From positions 22,246,793-22,310,792 of the forward strand of contig NC_090176.1 in the NCBI RefSeq assembly GCF_024679245.1: a DNA stretch of 64,000 nt, in the 5' to 3' direction. Under the pieces are notes generated by a model. That model was not told the DNA's origin, did not search any database, and saw only the letters and a list, made by a program, of their open reading frames with translations. This document shows positions 47,640-59,885 of the stretch, one piece after another. Positions within the stretch are counted from its first letter, which is position 1. Every line of letters starts with the position of its first letter. Origin of the DNA: Pseudorasbora parva (taxonomy: Eukaryota > Chordata > Actinopteri > Cypriniformes > Gobionidae). The position numbers and the translations under genes are program-made.

Positions 47640-48769
47640 ATATTATTATTTGTAATTTAATTATTTAATTTTGTGTATTTCTAATTATGCTTTCTCTGCA
47701 TTCTTAAAATCTCTAACAACATCCCTTAACCATGATAACTGGAAAAATGTCCTCTCTTTTATTTATATACACTGGTGATTTGTAGAATCTGTCTGTCTTC
47801 CATGCAGCATTTTGGTGGCATACAGGTGATTTTCAGAGGTGCACAGACTGACAGATCGGGTTCTGTCGTTGATGGCTGCAGCAGCGGGTAGCTTTGGGAA
47901 TTGGTGTTGCACGGGGTGCTGGTTCGAAACCAAGTGTTCTCTAGCAATCATCTCCATGAAGGAGAGAGCGAGGCAGAGCCTCCATCCCATTATACCCTCA
48001 TCTGAAGTTGCCTGCCAAGCCAGCTGCTCCCCTATCAGACACACACGCGTCTGGACACATGACCGACACGCACACACTCACACATCCAAATGTATGTTTA
48101 CACACAAGATGACTTGCAGCTCTCACAATGTCACTCACAGGCTAAAGTTCAAACAAATATTCACAAATATTTGTGTGACAACATATACATTGGAAAACAT
48201 AATTAATGTTTATACTAGGAATCCACCTGGAAAGCAACACACTCATATGAGTTAAATGAGTAGTTCATAAAAAAGGAATTATAATAATTTCCCCTTTTTT
48301 CTTCAATGGAGCAAAAAAAAGGATTAATTCTGAAGACTGTGCTGGTCGCACTTTTCTATATAATAATTAATGGCATCTTAAGCTTTTAAGCATCCACAAT
48401 GATGCAAAACCAACATAAATGTATCAGAAAAGTCCATGCAAGACCTCTGAATTCATACACTGTTTACCATAAATTTCCGGCAGACATGTTTACCTTCCAG
48501 AACAAATATCTACATTTTTAAATCAAGACACATTTACTCGTTGAGCAAAATTGCTCACGATATAAAATGTTTTCTGAGAAATGTAAAAAAATGTAAATGT
48601 AAAATGTATTGTACAAGAAAATGTAAAAAGTGGAAAAATGTATTTCCTTATTTTAAGCAAAAACGTAATTTTGCTTATCGAGTACTGTAAATGTATCATG
48701 ATTTAAGAATTTTTAGATATTTGTACTGGCATATAATACAAAAATACCATGGCAGTACCAAAATGGAGG
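47640..48769. other. Single-copy sequence, no gene
   Basis: A one-ended MITE trace (GAGTAGTTCATAAAAAAGG, 48259) is present. Frames at 47763-48255 on both strands are CA-rich at one end and lack domains. Confidence 0.2.
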
Positions 48770-48795
48770 CTACATGTATACATGTAGATATACAC

Positions 48796-48824
48796 GCCTG
48801 ATCGGTGTGTGTGTGTATGCATGC

Positions 48825-48872
<48 letters not shown>

Positions 48873-48897
48873 GCATGCATACACACACCGATCAGGC
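48796..48897. repeat. TA-centred near-perfect palindrome
   Basis: The left arm GCCTGATCGGTG-(TG)n-TATGCATGCAGGTAT is mirrored by ATACCTGCATGCATA-(CA)n-CCGATCAGGC. The arms differ only by two extra GT units on the left. The centre is about 40 bp of TA (48828-48869). The right arm runs directly into a Tc1-type terminus (GATCAGGCATAACATTAATG). A separate 18-bp perfect palindrome, CTACATGTATACATGTAG, lies at 48770-48787. Confidence 0.85.
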
Positions 48898-49476
48898 ATA
48901 ACATTAATGGTTAATATTGTGTTTTTGCTGAAAACGTGATTCATCAGACCAGGCCACCTTCTTCCATTGCTCCGTGGTCCAGTTCTGATAACCCTGGCGC
49001 TTTCAGTTGTGGATAGGGGCCGGCATGGGCACCCTGACTGGTCTGCGGCTATACAGCCCCATATGCAACAAACTGCAATACACTGTGTATTCTGACACCT
49101 TTCTATCAGAATCAGCATTAACGTCTTGAGCAATTTGAGCTCCAGTAGCTCGACTGTTTGATCGGACTACACGGGCCAGCCTTTGCTCCCCCTGTGCATC
49201 ATTGAGCCTTGGCCACCCATGCCCCTTTGGCCAGTTCACCACTGTTACTTCTTTGGACCACTTATCTCATGATGGGTACTGACCACTGCAGACCGGAAAC
49301 ACCCCATAAGAGCTGCAGTTTTGGAGATGCTCTTACCCAGTCGTCTGTTCATCACAATGTGTCTTTTGCCAAACACATCAACTTTAAGAAGAAAATGTTC
49401 ACTTGCTGCCTAGTATATATCCCACCCACTAACAGGTGGCGTGATTAAGATGTACTCAGTGTTATTCACTTCTCTT
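48885..49476 (-). mobile_element. Internally deleted Tc1-like transposon
   Basis: The end GATCAGGCATAACATTAATG is followed after only about 30 bp by AACGTGATTCATCAGACCAG, which in complete elements lies deep inside the gene; the catalytic half is therefore deleted. The remaining part continues to CCCACCCACTAACAGGTGGC and AGTGTTATTCACTTCTC, close to the far end, whose terminal repeat is missing. Confidence 0.75.
49003..49400 (-). pseudogene. Tc1 transposase N-terminal HTH remnant
   Basis: The minus-strand frame contains GHGWPRLNDAQGEQRLARVV, then RSNSRATGAQIAQDVNADSD and KVSEYTVYCSLLHMGLYSRR-PVRVP. This is the second half of the paired-like HTH DNA-binding region (the R..T..IA..LN...S..TV...L...G pattern). 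The start region (49250-49400) is out of frame, and the catalytic core is deleted, so it cannot transpose. Confidence 0.8.
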
Positions 49477-51529
49477 ATATGGCTTTAGAAAAATGTTTAT
49501 ATATTGCAAGTCAAATAAACTGCTTTTATAATATTTGTGATGGTGCTTTGGCATTATACTGTTTTTGAAGCTGGAAGGTCCAGTCCCCATCCATAGAAGA
49601 TGCATGGAAAAGAGTGGCTAGCACATTTTTCACAATTTTGTTACACAAAAGTCAGACAGTCATACAGATTTTGTATGAATAAATGATGATTTTCATTCCC
49701 CTTACAGAAAAGTCAGTAGCACATTTAAAAGCAGACCAGCAGTATCCTCCTTTAAGTTCTGTAATCTCTCCATGACTACCCATGAGTTAAGACATTTCTG
49801 TACAGAACCGTTTACACAGTGATCTGTGTGCAAACATGATAGCGCTATCACGCTCTACCAAATCCACAAGTGTATAAAAAGCTGTTTCTATTTGTGAAAA
49901 AAGTACACACACCGGAGAAACTCTGTGATTTAAGGCAGATGCATTTCACTGGGCCAATCAGATTTCAAAGGGCCTGGCTTTTAGAAGTTTTTTTCCCCCG
50001 CAAATTGTGGGTCGTCCTTGAAAATACTCAAGGTGGACGAGAGATAAGGCAGAAACGAGGAGGAAAGTGGAACAGAAAAGGGGGTTTAAGGACTGGAGAT
50101 AATTTCTTTAAGCCATTGCCACCCAGATAGGACCCCCATTTTCTAGACTTCCCATCTTAAAAGTTCTTGGAAGGGATTAAGAGAACAAAAGGAAGGTAAA
50201 TTCCCAGGAAGAGCAGAAAATTGGTCCAACTTTTAGAGAATGTCAGCACCCGCTTTTTATTTATGGCTTCGTAATTTATCTTAAAGGAACCTTGAGTTAG
50301 GAACATAAGAATGGGAAAGACACAGGGAAGAAGGTCATTTAGTTTGTTCCAGGTATCTAGTGGCACTGAGCTTTGCTCGCCTGACAAAACATTTCATATC
50401 AGCACCTCGAGTAGCCATTTGAAAAGAAAAACTAGATAAAAATAGACATGCGAAGCCATTAAAAGACATGATGTGTGAAGAGGCCGTAGTCATTAAAAGC
50501 AGCATGCATTTGGTTATTGACCTTTAATGTGGTTAATTGCCTGAGTGTCGGGGACTTGAGTATGTGACATTTCTTATTTTCCTGTTTATCCGGCTTTATC
50601 CTGAAAGGATTTGACATTTCAAATTAAGCATTAACTCAAGAGTGTGGATTGCGATTGAAGATCAGCGCTGCAGTGGAAACGCAAACAAACAGCCCCCGTT
50701 TGGTCCACACACACTCTTTTGTTATCCCACTATAATACGAAAACGAGATTTGAAGTAATTATAATTTGTGGATTCATCTTCTTGTGCGTGGTTAAGAGAG
50801 AGAACGTTTCCACAACTGACAGTGTTGAGAAGCTCTCCCAGGTTTTACGTAACAAACCCTGGCTGCTAAAATTAAGTGGATGTGGAAGAAAGTAAAGTAG
50901 GAGGGAAACTGTTCTAATTACATGTGGGAGCTTCAGCACACTTCACAGAGAGGCCTCAAAGATACACCTATTTCCCTACTGCTACACACACACACACACT
51001 CATTTTCACACTTAATCGTACTCGCATCCACTTTTTGACACCGTGTAGACACTCGTATTCCATTACATCCTCTCACAAACCCACACACTCGCTCATACTC
51101 CTGTGGACATCCCTGAGGTATGCCTGACATTTCAGTTTTGGAGGAGGAGGAACTTCATATAGAAGACTGCCACTCATTCAGATATACATTTGAAGTTTCT
51201 GAAAGATTTTGTTGACACTACTTCTCTCGCTCTACTTCTCTTCAAGCTACTTTAAAGGAAGAGTGGTAACACTTTACAACAGTTTGATACATAAGGTATC
51301 TCAAACTAACAGTGAACAGATTTGTACAGCATTAATTATAGATTGTTAACTTATGTTAATTTATAAATATAATATTGTTCATTGTTAATTCATGTTTAAT
51401 GTAATACTGTTCACTGTTTTAGCATGTATACAAATTAACATTAACCAACTTTTAACCAAAACTAATAAATATATTCAGTCATTATTTTATGTTGGCTGTT
51501 ACATTATAGCTAATAGTAACATATATAGT
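49477..51529. other. Single-copy sequence, candidate conserved element
   Basis: No gene. 50490-50700 is repeat-free with GGTTAATTGCCTGAG and AAATTAAGCATTAACTC motifs. Short CA runs lie at 50987-51000. Confidence 0.25.
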
Positions 51530-51945
51530 ACCATTTAAGTGTTTGGGGTCAGTACGATTTATTTATTGAAACAAATCAAGAAGTAGGTTACGCATTACAA
51601 TGATCAAAAGTGACAGGAAAGACCTTTACGTTGTTGCAAAAGATTTCTATTTCAAAGAAAAGCTGCTCTTTTGGAATTGAAAAAGACTTGGAAATGAAAA
51701 CTAATGTATCTGTTTCCACAAAAATATTAAACAGCAATAATAAGAAATGTTTCTGAAGCAGCAAATCAGCATATTAGAATGATTTCCAAAGGATCATGAA
51801 GGACACTGAAGACTGGAGTAATGGTGCTGACTATTCAAATTTGCCATCACCGGAATAAATTACATTTTAAAATATATTTAAATAGAAAGCAGTTATTTAA
51901 AACTGGTTGAACTGGTTGACGGTTGAACCTTCTTATAAAGTGTTA
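51530..51945 (-). mobile_element. Tc1-like MITE copy
   Basis: GTGTTTGGGGTCAGTACGAT near its left edge, then ATGATCAAAAGTGACAGGAA, TCCACAAAAATATTAAACAG, GACACTGAAGACTGGAGTAA and TTTGCCATCACCGGAATAAA. Most of the body is in minus-strand order. Confidence 0.65.
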
Positions 51946-52552
51946 CAGTAGTACATCCTATAATTGCCATAATTTACTCCCCATAATGTTTTTCCAAAGC
52001 TTTTTTTTTTACTTGGGGGTTCTTTTTTCTTCTGTGAGACACTGGAGGAGATGCTTAGCCAAATATACTGGACACTTTTTCCACACAGTGAAAGTAAATG
52101 GTTTCTGGGGCTTTTGAACTCCAATAATAAACTGACCTTTTGTTGTGTGAAGAACGGACAATTATTATGTCTTGTAGACTAATTCAAACAAGCTGAGCAA
52201 TGTTATGGGTTATAGATTGTCGAATAGTTTGATAGATTAATAAAAAACTTTTTTAATGTCATCAATTAAATGCAAACACCTTTAATAATTTATAGCTATG
52301 GCATTGAGGAAGATTTTTAAAGTCCCAGTAAACCGAAAGTTGCAGATGGTTTTACTTTAGTGCTGTGATGTCTTTCCAAGTGAAATGCTATATTGAAAAG
52401 AGAGCAGGGTTTTACTTAAGCACACCTCCTCTCCATTCCCCGCTCATAGCAGACTAACGGTTGGAGGCGAGTGGTAAAGCTTTTTCAATCCAAGCTGTAA
52501 AACTAACGTCATCAGAAAAGAAACGCCATTCCAGAGCGGAAGTAACTTTAAA

Positions 52553-52745
52553 TTAAAGGGATAGTTCACCCTGAAAAGTTGAATGTGTACCGCTGGAAAG
52601 ATGAATATGCATTTATTGGTTAATTTATTTTAATCGAAATGTGAAACTTTTTTAGAAGTTGGTGCTTTCTAGACTGAGAAAAGCCAGAAAATGTATTTTT
52701 TGCTCATGTGGATGAAAGACAACAACTCCCAGAATGCACTTGCTT
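52553..52745. mobile_element. TTAA-AGGGATAGTTCACCC MITE end, related to 46994-47200
   Basis: TTAAAGGGATAGTTCACCCT is followed by the shared block TTCTAGACTGAGAAAAGC and AGACAACAACTCCCAGAATG. The other end was not found. Confidence 0.55.
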
Positions 52746-52778
52746 CAATGCCTTACACTCAAGCCATCGCTAAAATTT

Positions 52779-52789
52779 GAACGCAACGA

Positions 52790-52869
<80 letters not shown>

Positions 52870-52877
52870 GTTGCGCT
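52779..52877. repeat. (TA)n array at the centre of a short inverted repeat
   Basis: 77 bases of TA (52791-52867) are flanked by CGCAACGA on the left and TCGTTGCG on the right, with G as an off-centre spacer. It is a second case of a TA array lying between complementary arms. Confidence 0.85.
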
Positions 52878-55755
52878 CCAGGCGTTCTAAAAACGCGGCG
52901 CTCTCATTGAAAACAATTGAAAACGCCAGCCAGCATTGGTGGACACACGGCCTAAGACCAGTAATGTGTGCTAACAAAGTAAATAGAATCAGTTTTGGTT
53001 TCATGAGGAATTAATCTATTCCCTTTCATTGTATTGAAAAGAGCAGCATTAATATTCTGCTAAATATCTTGTTTTGACATTCATACAGGTTTAGAATGAC
53101 ATAAAGCTTTCTAGTGACCTTTTCCCACCAAAACTTTCAAAACAAACTAGAAAAATATTTCAATGTTGCTTTATGCATTTGAAGGCACTTTATCTGTGGT
53201 ACCCTGAATGCATTATCTAGGGCACATTCTTAAGATATGATATGGATTAGCTTCGGCTTGTCCTAGCAAACAAACACACAGCAGCTTTATGTTAACAAGA
53301 AGAAGTCTGTGCATCGAAACCAAAAAGATGAAACCAAGTCACGAAATAGTGCATATACAACAAAATGCTGAGCTCTACTGATGGATTCTCAGAGGAGCGA
53401 GAAGTCACTGCGTTAGCTCCCGCTCTCTCCTCACAGCGTTCATGTCCTAGTTAAAATCAATGCACCCTCATTAGAGAAAATTATGAAAAATTAAAGCTAT
53501 CAAATAGATCTTTTTGTTGCCGGGTAAGAGTCTATTGGCCGTCACAGTGGCTGCCAGCGGGAACGGCATTCAGGGACGGCTGGAGAGACTTTGTTAAGAG
53601 CCTTCACTAATTAGGGTTGGAAACTGATGGCTTTTCACAAGCCACAGCAATTACTGCAGTAAAGGAGAGCGGCAGATAGAAGTGGACTTGAATGAATGAG
53701 TTTGTTTTTCTTCTTTTGCCTCGTGACATTTCGAACGAGTTTGAGTGTTGCTGATTCCGATCGAATGAGAGCGAGAGAGAGCTGAGAATGACCAAAGGTC
53801 AAACAGAAAAATTATCATTCCTCTTACTGAAGACAGACAGGCATGCCACACCATTTAAGACCTTACTTGAATCAGTCTTGAATTAGCATTGTACGTGTTT
53901 CGCATTGTCCGTTTTTAAGGGCCAGGTGCTCTTTACAGAGAGGATGACCCAGGCTGACACAGCCACAGGAAGGCTACTTTTGTTCCAAATGCTGGTTGGC
54001 GCTTGAATCGCCAGGTTTGTTTTATCAGCCTAATCTAAAACGCTCGGTGACCTCGTAATGCTGGATTTTGTATAACAAGAGCCGCATTCACAATCGAGAT
54101 TCAACTGCTGATACAAAGCATTCATCGGCCCTACATGAGCTTTATTTTTCCAGTGCTGAGAAAATTGCATGTGGGAAATGCTTGTCTTTTTTGTATAGTT
54201 GCAAGGCTATCTATGAATATTCTCACCACATCCTGATATATTTATTGTATAATATTAGTATATGCAAAAATAAAAAAAGGGCTATTAGCACGACATGAAA
54301 GCAGTTCATTCTACCTCAAATGAAGTCATAGCTTTGTGGAATGAACAGACCGAAATGTAGGTTATTATTCACTCTCAAATGTGATCATTATGCATCTCTT
54401 AAATAAAATATGGAGCCTATAAATATGACAAATATGACAGGTTTCGGGGCCACGACCTAGCAGTTAACGCACAGACTCCAGACGCTATGTGACTCCAAAG
54501 TTGTATTAATGAGTTCCAGAGCTTCTCAGATAGGTACAAGGGAGATTTCCAATGAAGAATCACAGGTCGTCCCGAGTACTATAGACATTCTGTCATGGTT
54601 CCTCCCAATTTCTTCCACATGAATGAACATAGTGAGTAATTCTATCATCATAGCCGAGAAGGTTGCTTCAGGTGGAGTGCTAGCGTTTCCTCCCAACACG
54701 TGTCGTATTTGCCTTTGCATTGACGGTTCTGTGTCAAAATTGAGGGCACAGTCTCTTTACAATGTTATGTTTGTTTACCACATGGTGTCTGTCAATAAAA
54801 AGTAGCAAAAAAGTCCAAAAATAACCATAAAAAAGACAAGCCATTTCAATCCAATTTCATATGAAAATTTGAAATAGTGCATAGTGGTGGTTTCTTGAAT
54901 TCATACATGTTTTTTTGTTGTTGCTTTTTTACAGAAATGTAAAAAATTTAAGAAAAAACTCTTTAAGAAATAGGATAGAATACACTACCCAGCTTTTGCA
55001 CAGATGTGGACCAGTCTGGACACCAGTTCGCTGCTGGCTGTCAAAAGTCAGAGCCAGTCTGCAGATTTTGGGCCGTTTGGATATCGAATAGTGTATGATG
55101 GACACTGACTGGGATTCCATCCAGTCAGATGATATCAGATGTGTTTGACATTTTGAGCTGATCTTAGAATGCATAGTGTTTTTACTTTGTTATACGACTC
55201 CTAGCCATAGGCCTAAATGTTTCTGCATGAGTTTGTTTTTTTCAGAGCGACTTGAAAGTTGGTTAGTGTATAATGGCCAGTTTTTCCTCTGTAATCATTT
55301 ACATGCATCACAACGTAAATGATGCCTAGTTTAAAAAAAAAAAAAAGATTTTAAAGTCCTCCTGTAATCAATAATTGTATCTCTTAAAACTCATCTTAAA
55401 AAAAATATTTGTGCCTTAAAGTGGCTTGAATGTAATTGTACACCCTTGCTTCATTTAGTATAATACGCATATTCATGAATATTCAAATTAGCCCCATCTC
55501 CAGATATACAGTCGGCCAACTTACTGAGGTAAAAGTAATTAGTAGCTCAGTAATGTTAAACGGCGTTTCTGTTTTTGGTTCACTGCAGTACAAATAGAAA
55601 ATACTCAACAATAATGTTGACTCATGAATTTGCACATGGTTTGTCTGAAAACATACTAAAAAACACCACATAGATGCATAAACAACATTAAAACCTTGAT
55701 GTTCACTACTGGGGGACTTTAAAACTCATGTAGCCTTAATCAGGAAGACCCACCC
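52878..55755. other. Single-copy sequence, candidate conserved elements
   Basis: 53390-53620 is repeat-free and contains ACCCTCATTAGAGAAAATTA, AAAAATTAAAGCTATCAAAT and CACTAATTAGGG, the most enhancer-like texture in the window. 53900-54100 is similar but weaker. 54436-54480 has a SINE-like CCTAGCAGTTAACGCACAGA. No gene was seen. Confidence 0.3.
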
Positions 55756-56215
55756 TTAAAGGTTTAGTTCACCCAAAAATGAAATTGATGTCATTAATGA
55801 CTCACCCCAATGTCGATCCACACCCGTAAGACCTCCGTTCATCTTCAGAACACAGTTTAAGATATTTTATATTTAGTCCGAGAGCATATGCAGTCTATGC
55901 ACACTATACTGTCCATGTCCAGAAAGGGAATAAAAACATCATCACAGTAGTCCATATGTTAGTTCATTAGAATCTCTTGAAGCATCGAAACTACATTTTG
56001 GTCCAAAAATAACAAAAACTATGACTTTATTCAGCATTGTCTTTGCTTCCTTGTTTGTGTTCAAACCTCAAATAAAGATTGAAATGGTTGTAAATCAGTG
56101 AATCGATCAATTAATCGGATCGCATGCCAAACTGCTGAAATCACGTGACTCTGGCGATCCGAATCATTGACTGATTTACTGATTTATAACCGTTTTAATC
56201 TTTATTTGAGGATTG
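55756..56215 (+). mobile_element. TTAA-AGGTTTAGTTCACCC MITE, inverted partner of 24265-24722
   Basis: CTTAAAGGTTTAGTTCACCC starts it; then GAAATTGATGTCATTAATGA, GACCTCCGTTCATCTTCAGA, CACTATACTGTCCATGTCCA and, at the right, an inner inverted repeat (CCTCAAATAAAGATTGAAAT against TTTTAATCTTTATTTGAGG). The copy ends there, as does its partner. Confidence 0.7.
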
Positions 56216-56954
56216 TCAGTGGGTTGCAAGCAAATCGTATGTAAACATATAAATGAGATTGTACAAATTTGCTCTTAATTTGGCAAAATGCACAATAGTA
56301 ATGGATTGCCAAGAGAGCGGCAGTTTTAAATGAAAAGGCCCTGATCATTTGCAGCTCAACTGTAGTTCCTGCATGCATTACGAGCACTGTAACATTTGTG
56401 TGTTCTCTTTTAATTTGTGTACAGACCTTAAACATATTCACCTCACTGCATTAGTGCCGTAGCTGCACACATGCCCCTTGACCTTCTCCTCCTCTTAATT
56501 AAATGGCAGAGATCCTCAGAGCAGCGTTCAGCTCACATCAGCTCTCTCTGGCCCTGCGCTGGGCCGTTTACCCTGTGTGGAATCGATGGCCGTGTGAGAG
56601 GTTCTTATAATCTATATCGCACATCACTTGTGCAATGGCAGCACTTTGGCTAAACTCAATTAACAGTCAGAAGAGGGCCTGTGGTTTTGGCTGATTGGAT
56701 GTGGGTGGATGCGTTGGAGTGTGTGCGTGCGTGTGTGTGTGGAGAGAGATTGGTGTTTGAGATTACACTTTTTCAAGCCAAATGGTTCTGGAGTTTGTAA
56801 GAGTTTTCAACTTTTACAGACCCAGCCAATCAGCAATCAAGAGACCCCCGATTTAAAAACTTTTCAGTGACACAATAACATATGTTGATAACATCAAGCA
56901 TTAACAAACTGTATTACCTGTCATCGTTCTTCTTATTAAATTTGCATATAAATG
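56216..56954. other. Single-copy sequence, candidate conserved element
   Basis: 56460-56660 is repeat-free and relatively GC-rich, with CTCTTAATTAAATGGCAG; no exon could be defined. A short GT run lies at about 56723-56740. Confidence 0.25.
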
Positions 56955-57325
56955 CACACTGCTGTTCAAAAGTTTGGGGATCTGAGTTTTTAATGTTTTT
57001 GAAAGAGGTATCTTATGCTGTTCAACAATGCTGCATTTATTTGTTTTAAAAAAAAAACTGTAAAAACAGTAATCTTGTCAAATATTATTACAATTTAAAA
57101 TAACTATTTTCTGTTATTTTATGTACATTATTCCTATGAGCATCATTACTCCAGTCTTCAGTGTCACATGACCCTTCAGAAATCATTCTAATGCTGATTT
57201 AGTGCTTGAGAAACATTTCTGAATATTATTAATGTTAAAAACTGCTTAAGTTGTGCTGCTTAATGCGGCTTTTTTTTCTTTTTTGGGGGGGGGGAATAGA
57301 AAGTTGAAGAATAGAAAGTTCAAAA
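56955..57325 (+). mobile_element. Tc1-like MITE, fullest copy
   Basis: GCTGTTCAAAAGTTTGGGGA, then GGTATCTTATGCTGTTCAAC, AGCATCATTACTCCAGTCTT, CAGTGTCACATGACCCTTCA and AGAAACATTTCTGAATATTA follow the family order. The far end is replaced by a T/G-rich run and AGAAAGTTCAAAAG. Confidence 0.75.
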
Positions 57326-57384
57326 GTAAAAACCTTCCTAATCATAAAAAAATAAAATTAATGATGTATTGATTCATACAATTA

Positions 57385-57815
57385 TTAAAGGAACTGTATC
57401 TAAGAAATGTATTTCAATTAATCATAAAATGGCCCTGATATGTCACTAGACATTAAGAAATCATGTTCATTTCAAATACTTCGATCACTGACAACAGTAG
57501 TCCAGCCAGGTTATTGTCATTTAAAAGTTGTTGTTGCAGCGCTCAACTGATGTTGATGTTGACATGTTGTGTTTTGGCCTGAAGCTCCACCCTCCACCTA
57601 TCGACCAATCACGGAGTCAGTAGTGTTTCTGCATCTGGGTTGCCAGCTCTGCTCTAGTTACCACAGCAGCAGATCTACAAACGTTCCTGCTGATCCTGCA
57701 GCCGATCTGGTAACCTCGAGTCAGGGGGAGGGGGAGAGGGGATACACCACTCTACAGTCATTTGAAAGTGACTGCAGTACCAGTTTTGGCCACAATCTTA
57801 CATGCACTTCCTTAA
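57385..57815 (+). mobile_element. TTAA-AGGAACTG element, inverse of 45331-45707
   Basis: Ends are TTATTAAAGGAACTGTATCT and ATGCACTTCCTTAA. It is slightly longer than its inverted partner because of an extra segment around 57600-57630 (CGACCAATCACGGAGTCAGT) and one near 57755. The ORF at 57569-57898 is a chance frame. Confidence 0.75.
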
Positions 57816-57900
57816 ATGTATTAAATAATAAAAGTATGCATTTTACACACAAAAAAAATCTTACGGACCCCAAACGACAAGCTGCGGTGAAAAATTAAAA

Positions 57901-58133
<233 letters not shown>

Positions 58134-58275
58134 CTCTAAAGAATGTCTGAATCTCATTAATTTGGGCACATTTTTGATAAATTACTTTATATGTCTGCTT
58201 TATATGTCTAGTCATGGATCACATGCAGGATTTGCATTACCAATGTTGCTGCCATCAGAATATGTAGGGATATAC

Positions 58276-58605
<330 letters not shown>

Positions 58606-59623
58606 TTTAAGGTAATTTTCCATTGGTTTCCTTTTAACTATTGACTCCAATTTCTATTGTGCACTTAACCCAGGCTTTCTCCCTTGCTACCACATACTGA
58701 GAAGGCAAGCTCTGCCATTGCGGCCCAAGGGAACCAGCCTGTTCCAATGAGGGCTTTGGTTATGCATGCATCATTATCCCAGATCTGACTCTGTTCTCAT
58801 GTACAATCACAGATTGAGACATATCCTTCTCTCCTCATCTCCCTCCCTTACTCCCAGAAGGAAGCGGTGCGTGTTTGGAGCACTGTCAGTATTCATATGA
58901 CCAGCTCAGTGGAATAAATGATCGCCCTTTGGTTAGAATTGACATGTCTGGTTATTCATGTCCTTTGGAGGAAGTGATCAGATGTCTGAGCCTAAGTAAT
59001 GACTGGCTAAGACGCACTTCTGCACAGGCCACTGATGGTTGACGAAACGCTTGAGTCAGCTGGAAAAGAAGCCCAAAACTCTGGGCTTTTCATTTTTCAC
59101 CGCAGCTTGTCGTTTTGCAAAGTGAAAGCCAGATTTTAACAAATTGCAAAGGAGCTGGATGTTATTAGCTGTCTGCAGTGGGTTTTTTTTTCTTTCCCAG
59201 ACTTTTTATGCTGCCCGTCGCTGACTGTGTTTTATGAGCGCTGAACATGATGGAGTAATGGAGCCTATTTATCAATGCAGATATTAATATCGCTCCAGTC
59301 CTTCACATGACAGAACAGCGTGTCTTAGATTAAATATGTCCTGTCAAAAAACATCAGCATATTCTGCAACCTCACTCTTAGAGCATTTCAAACAATCTCT
59401 ATTTTCTGAAATCATCTACACTATGCTTATATAAGACACAAAATGAAGTCAATGTTAAAAAAAATATATCCATTTACTTAATTAAATACATACATACAAT
59501 ATTTTGCACAAAAAAAGTAAATGTTAATGCGAATAACTATTTTATTTTTCAGATGACATATCCAAGGTATTGTTTAATGGAAATATGTTGTTTATCAGCG
59601 TTAACCAAGCATTACAGCTTTTC
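58606..59623. other. Single-copy sequence, candidate conserved element
   Basis: 58870-59290 is repeat-free with GTATTCATATGACCAGCTCA and GCAGATATTAATATCGCTCC. No gene was seen. Confidence 0.25.
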
Positions 59624-59885
59624 TTAAAGAGATAGCTCACCCAAAATGAAAGTTCTGTCATCATTTACTCACCCCTTTGCGTTATTTTGAAGCATGTCAG
59701 TTAACCAGTTAATTTTTTTCCTACTATGGAAGTCATTGGCTATCGCCAACTTCCTGGTTATCAACATTCTTCAAAATATCTTATTTTGTGTTCAACAAAA
59801 GATAGAAGCTCATACAGGTTTGGAACAACATACGGGTGAGTAAATGGTGACAGAACTTTTATTTTTGGGTGAACTGTCCCTTTAA
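59624..59885. mobile_element. Complete TTAA-flanked palindromic MITE
   Basis: TTAAAGAGATAGCTCACCCA at the left; TTTTTGGGTGAACTGTCCCT-TTAA at the right. The inner arms are GTTATTTTGAAGCATGTCAG and its partial complements around 59760-59830. 262 bp, non-coding. Confidence 0.75.

Noticed and set aside
47839..48255. 138-codon plus ORF
   Set aside because: The second half is translated CA-rich sequence; the first half overlaps an opposite ORF and shows no domain.
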